A stretch of DNA of 64,000 nt from Sclerurus mexicanus. Its lineage: Eukaryota > Chordata > Aves > Passeriformes > Furnariidae. Under the pieces are notes generated by a model. That model searched no databases. It worked only from the letters and a program-made list of their open reading frames with translations, and was not told the origin of the DNA. Shown here in pieces: positions 23,791-35,805 of the stretch. The stretch is from assembly GCA_013396755.1 (NCBI GenBank), contig VWZF01002259.1, forward strand, positions 500,457-564,456, read 5' to 3'. How positions within the stretch are numbered: position 1 is the first letter of the stretch; every line of letters begins with the position of its first letter. The translations under genes were made by a program, and so were the position numbers.

Positions 23791-24430
23791 GTGTTGTCCT
23801 TGAAATGCAGGCTCAACTCCCCTCTCTCTTTGTTTATGGATTATTTTTCCACATGGGAACAATTTTAACAAGTCCTGATTGGACTGTAATTCAGAAAGAA
23901 TTAAACCATGACTCCTACTCTGACTTTTGTAACATTAGAAAAAAAATAGTGAACTCAGTATAGCCAATGTCTTTTTCAATTGACTGTATTTTTAAGAGAT
24001 TAATTCCTTTTTGTTCTACCATGGGAAAAGTCACATTGGAAAGCTATTGAGTTTGCATGCTGGGAGGACTGACAGGGTTCACTGGTAGGTGATAAATGTT
24101 GGGCAATATCAGCAAAGAGACAAAGGAGGATTTTAAAATAAATAAGAAGGATAAATCAATGCGAAACCACTAGCATAAAACCGAAGATTTTAAATGTGGG
24201 TCATTCCCACTCCTATCAGAGCATCAGTGGGTCCTAGAAAGAACAGATAAACAGATGAAAGGGGCTGTGGAAGCCATCTCCAAGCTCAGAGTGTACCATG
24301 GTCAGCACTGAACCAGGGCAGCAAGGGCTTTGCTTAAACATCATAGTTCAGAGCAGGTTCAGACATAGGCAAATATTCTGGGATCCAGAATGGTGGCACT
24401 ACCCTCTTTACTCTGGCTAATTAAGCAATT

Positions 24431-24449
24431 AAAAAAAAAAAAAAAAAAA
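24431..24449 (+). repeat. Poly-A run (19 A)
   Basis: Uninterrupted A19. No retrotransposed gene or SINE body was recognised upstream of it. Confidence 0.9.
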
Positions 24450-24566
24450 GGCCTTGTTAATGCCAGTTACTTGGCTGTGCTAAGTATCAATGCAATTTTT
24501 TAAAGTGGGAGGAAAAAAAACAAAAACAACCAAACCACCCCACTGGTGGGGAGTTGAAAATAAATG

Positions 24567-24608
24567 ATCTTTAAGGTTGGTTCCAACCCAAAGCATTCTA
24601 TAATTCTA
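24567..24608 (+). mobile_element. CR1 LINE 3' terminus (about 40 bp)
   Basis: GATCTTTAAGGTTGGTTCCA then ACCCAAAGCATTCTATAATT is the extreme 3' end of a CR1 on the plus strand. Only the terminal 40 or so bases are present, an extreme 5' truncation. The A/G-rich sequence after it leads into the assembly gap. Confidence 0.85.
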
Positions 24609-24619
24609 AAAAAGAAAAG

Positions 24620-24882
24620 NNNNNNNNNNNNNNNNNNNNNNNNNNNNNNNNNNNNNNNNNNNNNNNNNNNNNNNNNNNNNNNNNNNNNNNNNNNNNNNNN
24701 NNNNNNNNNNNNNNNNNNNNNNNNNNNNNNNNNNNNNNNNNNNNNNNNNNNNNNNNNNNNNNNNNNNNNNNNNNNNNNNNNNNNNNNNNNNNNNNNNNNN
24801 NNNNNNNNNNNNNNNNNNNNNNNNNNNNNNNNNNNNNNNNNNNNNNNNNNNNNNNNNNNNNNNNNNNNNNNNNNNNNNNNNN
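24620..24882. other. Assembly gap (263 N)
   Basis: Run of N. The left flank is AAAAAGAAAAG and the right flank is a pure GGAA array, so the gap most likely spans a purine-rich microsatellite that was not resolved. The open frame that appears to cross it is meaningless. Confidence 0.99.
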
Positions 24883-24914
24883 GGAAGGAAGGAAGGAAGG
24901 AAGGAAGGAAGGAA
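24883..24914 (+). repeat. (GGAA)n microsatellite
   Basis: Eight perfect GGAA units directly after the N gap; the array probably extends into the gap. Confidence 0.95.
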
Positions 24915-27900
24915 AAAGAGAACTGACGAATTTCTAGGTAATAGAAATTACTGTAGTGGCTGCTTCATCTGATATTTGACTCATCTCTTTTACTAATCTC
25001 TGCATTATGCTGAGGACTGGGAAGAATTTAGCTCTTATTCAGTACTTCATTAGTAAGGATTATATTTTTTTTCTGAATAATAATTTATAAGCTATGCAAG
25101 TATTTTGAGTCAATGCCATCTATCCAGCTAAAAAATTATGAGGTGTACTACATAGAATCTATTCCAATTTTGTGTTAATTACTATTAAATAAGGAACTGA
25201 AATATGACATGTTAAAGTATTTATGGTGTTCTTTACAATAACCAACAGTATTTCCTTTCAGATCCCACTATGAGCGTGCTTTCCCTAAAATAGAAGTTAC
25301 AAAGTTAAGCTCTTCTGAGATATATTCTTGATTCACTAATAATGGGACATCTTGGAAGTGGCTGAAACCGTAATGGAATGCTAAAGAGAATAATGTAAAA
25401 TACAGAGTATTTCAGAATTCATTTTGAGAGGAATTCATCATAAAACCTTACACATATGCAGAACTGCTTGTATCTCTTTGTCTTTTCCCTCCTGTAGTAA
25501 AACTGATGCTGCACAAATTGGAACCCACTTTTACAATTTAAAAATATTTTAACAAGATCTAATTGAATTTGAAATAATGGTGGGATTTGCATGAATGCAG
25601 AAGTGTTCCTTTATTACTGATGAAAATGCCATTTTATTACTGATTGCTGTTCTGTGCGAATACTGTATTGGTTTTCTTTTGAGACTCCTGATATGCCTGG
25701 TGCAGAGCAAGCCCTGTGGATGTTTCCCCAGCAGTTTCAAATTTCCTGCTACATGGCTCAGGGAGAAATAGTAGTTGTGTGGTACAAGTCAGCTGTGGAA
25801 TAATACAGTCAAAGAACATTTTAAGAACCCCAGCTGAGGCAAAGTGGCTATCACGGGACCTGTGAAAGGCACTATGGCTCTGTTTATTGATACAATTAAC
25901 ATCTGATTTCTAAAAGAATTCAGTGAGTCACAGATATAATTTGTGCAAAAAAACCCTACTCCTTCAGTAAGTTGCAAATCCCTCGACACCATCATTCCAC
26001 CAGAAAGGGCTCCTCTGCTAAACAACTCTCCAAGAAATCAGCTGAAAGAAACCTGAAAGATATTATGATGCTGCGTACTAATTTAACAGGTTGCTTAATA
26101 AGCTTTAAATAAACAAAGTTGTCAAAGTAAGTAACATTCAGGGTAAAATTATGTTCTTTGAATCTACGAAGTTTTGAGAATGCTTAAAATTGCCTCAGAC
26201 AAAGCAAAATAAGTACATTCAGACCATAATGAATATTGTGCTAGATGGTAGTCCACCAGTCTTGAAAGCAGAAAACCCAGGATTAGCTGGTTTACTTAAA
26301 TTTTATGTAAGAATTTTTAAAGAAAAAGAAAAAAAAAAGCCAATTTTTCTATAGTTGTTAGGAAATCAGAGCTACAGAGAGAACCTTGGTGGACATTTCT
26401 TAAACAATTCTGGTCTCTGTCATTGATGGTCATCACCAGTTTAAACCAGCACAATAGTTTCTGAAAACTCCTTCAAATGCAGACATGTATAGGTAGCTGT
26501 TTGTATACCCTGATAACATAAGCCTCCACTTGCTCTTCTAGATTCTTACAGGTGTCAATGCACAGAATTTCAACTGAGATGTAGTCAGAGTCAGAGGATC
26601 TCGGGCTGCTTATCCTCCTTTGTTAGATAAGTATAATAGCACTGCTGTTTTCTTCTCCAGTCTTACCAAATCTGCATTTCAAAGGGTTTTGAGGTAGTAT
26701 AGTAATTGTGTAAGTATGTAGAAGAGATAAAAAATTAATATAAACAATAAAGTTGTTTATAGAATACACTGTAATCTCTAAACTTTACTTTGAGAAATAC
26801 GAAATAATGCATTACATCTATATATTACTTACACATTGTCACTTTGTGTAGCCACACAGAAACTGGATTCAAATTTTCCACTTAACTAAAGAAAACTACA
26901 ATAATTTTCTCCACTAATATTTAGACATTTAGAAAATTAAAAAGTAGTAATTTCTTGTTTTATGCAACTATCAGATGCTGAGAAAGGATAGTGGCCATGG
27001 TGAGAAGCAGCACAGGACAAGAAAGACTGAAGGGAACTTAGAGCTCCTTAGGAAAGATACTCTCACTTAGGAGCTGACAGTTGTGGAATTCCTTTCTTGC
27101 ATTGAGTAGCAATGCAATGATATTAAGAAACTGTAAGTACAGTGTAATCTTTCTTGGATTTCTTATTGGGATATTTGCTCTGTTAGTGTGATCTGTGGGC
27201 AGACAAGACTGCCTCCATGCTCTTCATCCTATGCTCTTGGGTATCTCCTGGGATCTCTGCATGCCTCCTAAAACCCTTGTGAAAGGCAATTAAAAAGCAA
27301 ACCTATTGGCACTAGACTTAGCTTTACAATAAGGTGACCCATATCCCTGCTGGAAAAATGAGCAAGGTGCTGAAAACTGAAAGATGTTGAACATCATATC
27401 TCTGGAGAGAAGGGAGTCATCAATAACCTTCCCATTTATTTTCTTACTTAAACACTTTCTTACTCTCTAGACACCAATTAGTTGCATTATGGCATGGATC
27501 GCATTTCTGGTAGGCTCTTATTTATTTTTATTAATGATGGTTTGGGATGCTCTTCTCAGTCAGGCATTTGAAACAGACTGACAAAGGGAGCTTAAAAAAT
27601 TTCCACCTGACCCTTCTCCTTTACTAATCCACATTCATGTGTGTGTTTTAGGTCCCCTTGAACAGTCTGTAAAGGGCAGTCATTCTTGTATCTAACAGGA
27701 TTCCCAGCTTTCCTTTAGAGGTGCCCTGATCAATTCCTGTTTTTAATTTGATGATTGCTGCAGTGGTTCATCTGTCCGCTCTTCCCTTGCCTTGCCTTGC
27801 CTTCATTTTTGCTATTGTATGCAAATGAAATTGTAATAAAAGATGCTCATGTACTGAAGTCCCTAGAGTATGTATTTCAGGAAAGAGGACTGCATTAGTA

Positions 27901-30900
27901 GAGCTACATCATAGATTACATATAATTGATATTCAACATTCAAAAAATATTTATTTTTATTACTTCACAAATTATTAAACTGATTCTTGTATATGTGTCT
28001 TCCCAAAAGTGACTACACTCCTAATGTTACCTTGTTCCCTAAATAAAACAATACTCAATAAATAGGACTAAGACTCTTGTTTCCTTCTGCCTGCCTGAAA
28101 TGAAAACTCCGAAGAGCTTTGTCTTGTTGCCTGAAGTCAGCTATATTATTTCTTCATGATTCCTAAAGGAAAGCAACTCTAGTGGAACAGCTTCTCAGAT
28201 TATGACATCATTCCTGTGATATAACCTAGGGAAGACATTCCTTGAGGTGTCTGAATGACACTGTCTGAGGCACTCAACATGCTCCACTCTGCTCATGTGC
28301 CTTCAGATCTCACACCTTGTCAAGCACTAGTGTTGCCCAGAAAGATGAGAATTAACCTGTTATAACTTAGATGTGTCATTGACAAGACTGCCTGACTCTA
28401 CCAGCCTGTAAGCAGATGTGAAGCGTGAGGTGAAAGCATGGAAATGACCTAAAAGTTTGTGAAGAGTTAAAAGAACTGTTTTTTCATTCAACATTAATTA
28501 CTTGAAATTACATGTAAAGACCCAGATTCTTCTTTGCCTTGAAATTTGTTGTCCTTCAGAGCAATCACAATCACATAAGAAACATTGGTACTACAAAATT
28601 AATCATCTTCCATTTGACATTTGTGCCATCTCCATTTAGCACAATTCCCAGCCATGAAACAGACACCAACCTTTCAGCAGTTCAAGATTATATGCGCAAA
28701 AATATTTGTAAAAATTACAGCTTTTTTTTAATTTTGTTGAACCTGGACGTCAAAGAGAGAGTCACATCTATGTTTAGGAATGCACATAGTGGAAGCATAT
28801 TTCTGAGAGATTCTCATAAGGATCAAGTACCATCACTTCTGTTGAGCTGGATCTCTTTTTCAGACTGCTACTTTTGGGATTGCATCCCTCCAGAAAAGCT
28901 GTATCACAGAATTTAAAAGTAGAAGCTTATACACACTTTTTAAAAGTAGTAATAGCAGATCAATCTAGGACTTCATTTCAGCATTTCAAAAACATACACA
29001 CTGGAAGTGTCTAAATGGCACAGTAGAATGCAGAGCTGGTAGTAGAGCAGATGCTACTACTTCTTACCCTTCAGCTATGCTTCTTCAAATTTTATTAGAA
29101 CATAATAAGCTCAGCTAAAAATATGCGTTAATATGTCTGCATTAGTTAACAGCCTGGTAGGAATTCTAATTATTATTGAGTTTATCATGGAGTACTACAA
29201 TATGCCCTTTCTTTAAATTTCTAGAGACCAGTTATGCTGCAGATTGTTAGCTGTATAAATATTTGTTGATATTTAAGATGCATAATTCATTTGTTTTTCC
29301 CAAAAAGCTGTATAGCCTTTTTCAAAACACTGTTCAAATGCTGCTATTTTATTGAAATCTATGCTACTTAGCCAGTTAGGGTTCTTGCAATAGATGAGGA
29401 GTTGTGAAAATAGGTGGATGAAGATAGGTGATTAGGTTAGATAAACAGGGTAGATGAATAGTTGCAAATTTGGAGTTTGAAAGATAGCTCTGACAATATC
29501 TTTACAAATTATTTTGGTATATTAAGTATTGTGACTTTAATTTTTAGTTTTTAACCTAAATTTTTGTATAATATGATATTGGATTTGAAATTGATTAAAA
29601 AATGTAAAAGTGTCAGTTGCAATGGTTGCTCATCCAGATTTTTTTTCCCTCATAAGACACAGCAGAGCTCCTTATATTTTATTATTTTCTGATGCAGGTG
29701 CTGTCATGGTTCGGTGAGCTATTATTGCTCAGGATTAGATGAGGAACAAATAAATCATCCAAATTTCCACCTGATTGACGTGGCAGGCATGCTTTTTGAC
29801 TTGTGTAGTTCAGCACATTCCACAGAAAGAAATGTGGCCATTAGCTACTGCTGCCTTATAAATATTTTTTTAATTAAAAATCATAAACAAGTTAACACAA
29901 CTGAAAATCAGTCCTCATGTCTTTTTTTTCTCTAATACTTGTAGAGGTTTCTTTTTTCTTTTCAGCCTGGGTTTATCATTCTGTACTCCATTGATAAAGA
30001 TTAATTCAAAATGCCATATATATGTTGATTTTAATTTTATTCAAGCCCTACTACCCCTTTGACGAGTGCTGCTATCTTGTTCACCTAACCATCACATCAG
30101 CTGCTGAGTTACAATCTTCAGTGTCATCAGAGACACTGTGCCCATGCCAGGATCAGCTGGTTTTCTCATGGGGCCCTCTGTGGGTTAGATTTCTCTCTTG
30201 TACCTTGAAATGTATAAGGTAAAGCCTGCGGAGATAAAAAAAAGAGCCCACCCAAAAAACCCTCAAGGCCTCCCAGGATTTGATTGTGTTCAGCAGCCTG
30301 TATTTTATTTCAATATACTCTTTTGATATAAATGCTACTTACCAAAAGTCTGAACCTTTACTGTAGAAATAGTAGTAGTCTAGCTCTGATTTCTTAGCTT
30401 AATTGCTATATTATCATGTGTTCATTCTCTGATCACTGACCTCAATGACTCTTTCCAGGTCAAAAATTATCTTTTCATGTCTTTCACATTTTGGCTGGAA
30501 AAATATCAAATCATGACCTCTGAAATAAATATATTTTAGTACATATGTCCTCTGCAAACAGAAACATTGCAAAAGAACCCAAACCAAAACTAAACAACAT
30601 CCTCCCAAACTTAATAGAATACTTGCTTATTAGCTCCTGAACGTTATTGGGTTTTCTTCTATTTTGAGTGAAGTTTCATTAATACTTTCTTGCTCTTTCC
30701 GCTCCATATTAGCAAAATATGGACCTGATGACTTGCTCCTTTTATGATAAATAGGAAAGTTCACCAAAGACAAAAATGGAATGTGACATGAGTGGGGATG
30801 AAACACCAAATGGAGGGAGAGTAGAAAAAATATCACCAAATATTTCTCTAATGAAACTTGTCACATCCTAATGAAAGGAGTTGAAGGAATTTCTCATTAA

Positions 30901-31377
30901 AAACTGCTTGCACGTTATTTAGGGGCAAAAGCTTCTCCTCTGAATTCCACTTTTTATACTCAATGTTTAATTGCAATTCAGATTCCTTATTATGATCAGC
31001 CACCACTTAGTTGTTACTTCTCTTTATAATGCTGCTCAGTTTTAATCCCCCTCCCTGCAATGAAATACTTATTCATTTGATCAATGGTTAGCTAATGTTT
31101 TTATCACATTTCTGAGCTCTTCCTTTTTCCCTTCCTAAATTTTCCATTCTAGTCATCTGAAAAGTTCTATTTTTTGTCTGCATTTTCCTTCCATATTTTC
31201 TTCTGGGACATACCATTGAATATAAATTTGCTTCCCCCTTCGATGAGCTATGAGTGATTCAGACTTTTGCCTCTTTGTCCAGATAAAATCCCACACTGTC
31301 TTTTGAGCTTGTCCTGTGGTTATGTTTGTAATGGGCACTTCAAGATCAACATGACTAGAGTAGGGTACTCCGTGTTT
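24915..31377. other. Long repeat-poor AT-rich DNA, no confident gene
   Basis: About 6.4 kb with no recognised mobile element. It contains a 125-codon open frame at 28539-28916, which starts at TTG and resembles nothing I know, a CCTTG pentamer repeat near 27785-27803, and a splice-acceptor-linked frame at 29698-29935 discussed separately. The absence of repeats may mean selective retention or chance. Confidence 0.5.
29698..29935 (+). other. Candidate exon: open frame after a good splice acceptor
   Basis: A pyrimidine-rich tract ending TTTTCTGATGCAG (AG at 29696-29697) is followed by a frame that stays open for 78 codons to the stop at 29933-29935. It includes CSGLDEEQINHPNFHLIDVA and a short cysteine-bearing continuation. 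No donor is evident near the end, so it would have to be a terminal exon. I recognise no family and a chance frame is quite possible. Confidence 0.12.
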
Positions 31378-31772
31378 CATAGAACCGTAGGATGGTTTGG
31401 ATTAGAAGGGGACTCTAAAGATCATCTGGTTCCAACTCTCTGACCTGGGCAGGAACACCTTCCACTAGATCGAGTTGCTCAAAACCCCATCCAACCTGGT
31501 CTTGAACACTTCCAGGGATGGAGCAAACCACAACTTCTCTTGGTAACATATTCCAGCACCTCACCACCCTCACAGCAAAGAAATCTTCCTAACATCTAAT
31601 CTAAATTTCTCCTCTTTTAGTTTAAAACCTTTCCCCCTTATCCTATCACTATCTTCCTATGTAAAAAGTGGCTTTGCCTCTTTTTATAAGCAACCTTTAA
31701 GTACTGAAGGTGCTGTAAGGTATCCCTGGAGCCTTCTCTTCTGCAGGTTGAACAACCCCAACTCTCTTGAAC
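31378..31772 (-). mobile_element. CR1 LINE 3' fragment
   Basis: Begins CATAGAACCGTAGGATGG and runs through AAAGATCATCTGGTTCCAAC, CATCCAACCTGGTCTTGAAC, TCTCCTCTTTTAGTTTAAAA to GGTTGAACAACCCCAACTCT. Reverse orientation, 5'-truncated within the ORF2 C-terminal region, no intact frame. Confidence 0.95.
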
Positions 31773-34206
31773 ATACCCAACTTCCTCCCTTTCATTTCCT
31801 CAAAAGGTGTCTTGATACCTCTTCAACTTGCTTCTGGAGGATACTAAAACTAACTCTGTGTACTTCTCGTCTCCAACTGCATGATGTATGGTCATTAACA
31901 TCACCCCAGCTAAAGGGGCTAAACTCAAAATATGCCAACTTGGTAATTTAGTGCACCAGGATATTAACAGTGGACATCTAACACTAATAAAGATACTGGT
32001 CTGGAATAGCAAACCATAGTTTGACCCAAGTGATAAAATAACATCACAAAAAAGGAGAGGTAGAAGGGCAAAGGACAGCTCTATTTTTTGTAGCTTTGCA
32101 TGTTTTTAATTTATGTGAGTTTCAATGAAACAAAGAAATATTATCTTCCCTAAATAATTTCAGGTGTGTTTTTAGTAAAATACTGTGTGCTGGTTTATTA
32201 CCATGTGGACATGATCACCTAATTATAAAGGCAAATGGAAGTTTACAACTTGGGAATTAAGTCTTTCTTAGTCAGTTCTCAGTGAATAGAAAATCTATAT
32301 CCATATTTATGGTAAAATCTTGCCCTGAGTGCTTATTTCCCTTTAATTCTATGAGAGCCAGGATATAAAATCAACAGAGATGTTACCTTACACTTTCTTG
32401 TCTCTTGGCATTTTCCAGGAAAAATAATGTAAAGTTTGAGTTGACCTTGCTTTAATACTGTACAAAAGTATGTGCTTATCAAAGAAATATGGCATCATAC
32501 TAATAGTCTTTTTATCCTAAATTGCTACAAAATAGTATTTTGCCCTCATGCAAAACAATTGAGTACTGTCTTGTGTAATATATAGAAATACAAGAATTTG
32601 AGAAATTAATATTTTGCATATGTACATATACATATAAATGTATGAAGTTCCCAAGAAGAGTGTTCAAACTGCCTTCAGAAAAGGTCAGCAGAGTGATTTT
32701 AGTCTTATTTTTCTAACCCATGAGCAGTTTCAGAGGTGAACAAGATAACAGGCCTTCATACTTTCTGTTCTCATTAGATTCTTTTTCCTTGGATATAGCA
32801 GTGGACTGAGTATGGTAATCCCCCTTTCAAAACTCAGGCTTGACCCTCTTCACATTGCATCATGCCACATGGACACAGCTGTTCCAGTGGCTCTGGCTTT
32901 AGTTTCTGGATATCTGCATTGCATTCCTCAGTTTGGTGAGGCTCACGCATTTTGAAGGTCACAGACATAGTCCAGCAGGGATACAGGACTTCCAGGTATT
33001 AATCCAGCCAAGGTGGCTGTAGCTACCAAGCCCATGGTCAAACAAATGTGATTATTTTACTTGACAGTTTCACAAAGACTCTTTCATACACATCTATGAA
33101 CTCCAGAGCTCAGACCATTAAGATAGAATGGAATTTGAGCTAATTGTTAGAGTTGTTGGGCTGTCAAAATTGGTCACATAACCACCTTGCTCTAGCTGGA
33201 GGATGTGACCACCTAAGGAGCTCATAAGAAGCAAATATATTTTAGCTGTTGATCAGGACTCAAAGTCTCTCAGAAATCCATATTAGTGCATAAGTTATTA
33301 AAACTTACATCCTTTCTTCATGAAATGGATTCCTAATAAGATCAGTAGAAATATAAGATTTGGAGTCTAGAAGAAATTAACATACTGGAGAGAAGAATAA
33401 TGCTTCCCATCTAGGCTGGAAACAAGAACACAACTAAAGCCCAAGCAATCAGAGACAGATTTATATTCATACATCTTCATACGAAGCAGAATAAACCCTC
33501 AGTTAGCAGAAACTGTGATGTGGATTTGCACAACTTGTTCCTCAGCCAGGAATTGTTTCCACAGAATGAAGATTTTTCCTGTAAGTAACAGATGGACTTT
33601 GCATTTGGGATCTTTTGCCTCCTAATGCCTCCCTTTATTGCCTATTTTTCCTAATGAAAGTTTCTTCTCTTAGAAATTCAGCTTTTATATATTTTATTTA
33701 TGTATAGCAGATTTACATATAGCACCTTTTGCTTAAAGTGCAGTTATTGTTAGAAAACAAAATATTTTTAATAAATAAGGAAAGAGCAACAGCATAGATT
33801 ATGCCATCCCACATACCAGTGATGTCCCACTTCAAGTGTAGAGAAGACCATTAGTCTCATACTGAATATTGTAGAAGCAGAAATTTAGAAGAGATAAGCA
33901 ACATGGGAAAACTCAACAGAAGAGTAGAATTTCCACCATAGAAAAAATATCAGTAGACTGTAAAATCAAACAAAATGAGCAGCCATTTTAATATTTAATG
34001 GGATATCAGATTAATCAGATTACAGATCTAGTGAAAACTTGTTCTTGACATAAGCAGAATTCTGTTATCAAGAGAGTGGAAGCAAGAATTGAGCTGCATT
34101 TATTGCCTACAATAATATCCAGAAATGACAGCTAGAGCAGAAGAAGAATGTGTAAGAAAACAAAATGACAGCATTTTTTTAGGTTTTAAATCACTAAAAT
34201 ATGATT
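31773..34206. other. Single-copy DNA, no gene recognised
   Basis: No repeat family or exon recognised on either strand. Confidence 0.5.
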
Positions 34207-34810
34207 TCATAGAGTAATTTAAACCAGAAGAGAACTCTGAAGATCATTTTGTCCAATCTGCTCCTCAAAGCAGGGCCCACTTAGTCAGATTTCTTGGAGT
34301 CTTTTCCAGTTGGATTTTTATCGTATTAAGGACTGAGATGGCACAATCCCTTCATACCACTTTAGCCAATACTTTATTATCTTTCTTATGATTTTTTTTC
34401 CTAATATATAATCAGAATTTCCCAAAAGCTTGGCCTTTGCCATTTTTTGTCTATTTTGTATTTCTAAGAATTGCCTGGTTTCATCCACATTATACTCTCT
34501 GATTAGACAATTACAAACAACAGTAAACTTTCTGTTCTCCAGATTGAAAAAAACTGTTTTTTCAGTCTCTCATAACCAGATCCCAGCCTGTTTTATTGGA
34601 TGAGATCATTCCATCTCAGTTTTAGCACTGTGAATTTTATTTTTGGTGAACATCAGGATGTTCCTTGGAATCTGTATCTCCAGTTCTCTGAGTATCCTCT
34701 GAATTGCAGACCTGACCTCGAGCTTATTGAGCGCTCCCCAAATCAATTCAGTTTCATCCAAAACCTTGCTGAGGTGCACTCTGTCCCACAGCCCAGGCCA
34801 TTACCACTGT
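34207..34810 (-). mobile_element. Old, degraded CR1 LINE fragment
   Basis: TCATAGAGTAATTTAAACCAGAAG, AAGATCATTTTGTCCAATCTG, CTCAAAGCAGGGCCCAC and a CTGTTCTCCAGATTGAAAA block follow the order of an older CR1 type in reverse. Farther right, CCTTGCTGAGGTGCACTCTG and CCCACAGCCCAGGCCATTAC match the CR1 ORF2 region farther from the 3' end, so an internal deletion or heavy divergence lies between. Among the oldest CR1 remnants in the window. Confidence 0.75.
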
Positions 34811-35697
34811 CTTCAGGCAAAATTAGCTTCAGGACTTATTCCTAAGAAACCACTGCTAGCAATCAGCTGTTGATCACAACAATACGCATTAGTACGTATT
34901 CTGTTGCATCTGGTGCTGGCCAGTTCAGAAGTCTCTGAACACAAGAGCACTAACCTGGGACCGGTATGATCGTCTAAGAAATTCTTCTTGGTGGCTCATA
35001 TGATTTAGTGGACTAATCAATAGACTTGGGTCTCTGGAAATATATGTTTCCTAATCATAGGATCTGCAGAACGATTAAAACAAGCAGAGTAAAATGCTAG
35101 AGTAAACAACATTCAGGTCTGGTTTGTTTTTTTCAAGCTACACTTAGTGTTTATATTTGTTTTTTTTCCTGCAGAATCCTGTGAAACTTATTCTCACCAT
35201 GAAGGTTCAATTTCTGAGAGTATTTTTTCTTTTTTTATTCAAAATAATACAACCAGTCTCTGTCACAATTAAATTAGTGTGATTTGCTGCTCTGTCTCTG
35301 CTTGCTATTGTACTACTGTGCAGTTAGCTCTTGACAAATCAAAGACCAGAGTACGAGTATTGCAAATCAGATTTGGAAAGTGTTTACTTCAGGGAAATTC
35401 ATGCAGTTACTATAGTATATTACATTCTAAGTAATGATTCATTCACTGTTCTACAGATGACAAAAAATGGAGCTAAGAGTGATATTTTGATATACTACCA
35501 TAAAAATGCAAACATTCTAAAGAAAAATTAATGGGTTTTATTGTTTCATGTAAGAAATAAAAAGATTGGTTGGCCATTTTGTCTTTCTCTCTGGTAGTAT
35601 AACAGCAGCAAGTAGGATGTCAGCTCAAGTATTCTAGTGTTGTGGTGGAGCACGTAATACTTCCCATAGTATCTGCTGAACAATCATGTCAGGTGGG

Positions 35698-35805
35698 ATT
35701 TTTGATATTTGGGGGTTGGTAGTGGCTTGGGGTGCTTATTTGGTTTTGGGGGTTTGGTTTCCTGATGTTGGCTTTTTGTGTTTTGTTGTTGTTGTTATTT
35801 TTTAA
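35698..35805 (+). repeat. GT-rich low-complexity tract
   Basis: Dominated by TTTGGGGG, GGTTTGG and GTTGTTGTT words with few A and C residues. Similar GTTT-rich stretches occur at 43160-43210 and 54985-55030. Confidence 0.7.

Noticed and set aside
24564..24926. 120-codon frame across the N gap
   Set aside because: Most of it is undefined bases, with a CR1 end on one side and GGAA repeat on the other.
28539..28916. Longest open frame (125 codons)
   Set aside because: It starts at TTG, has no start context or splice sites that I could pair, and no family resemblance; a length like this is expected by chance in 64 kb of six frames.
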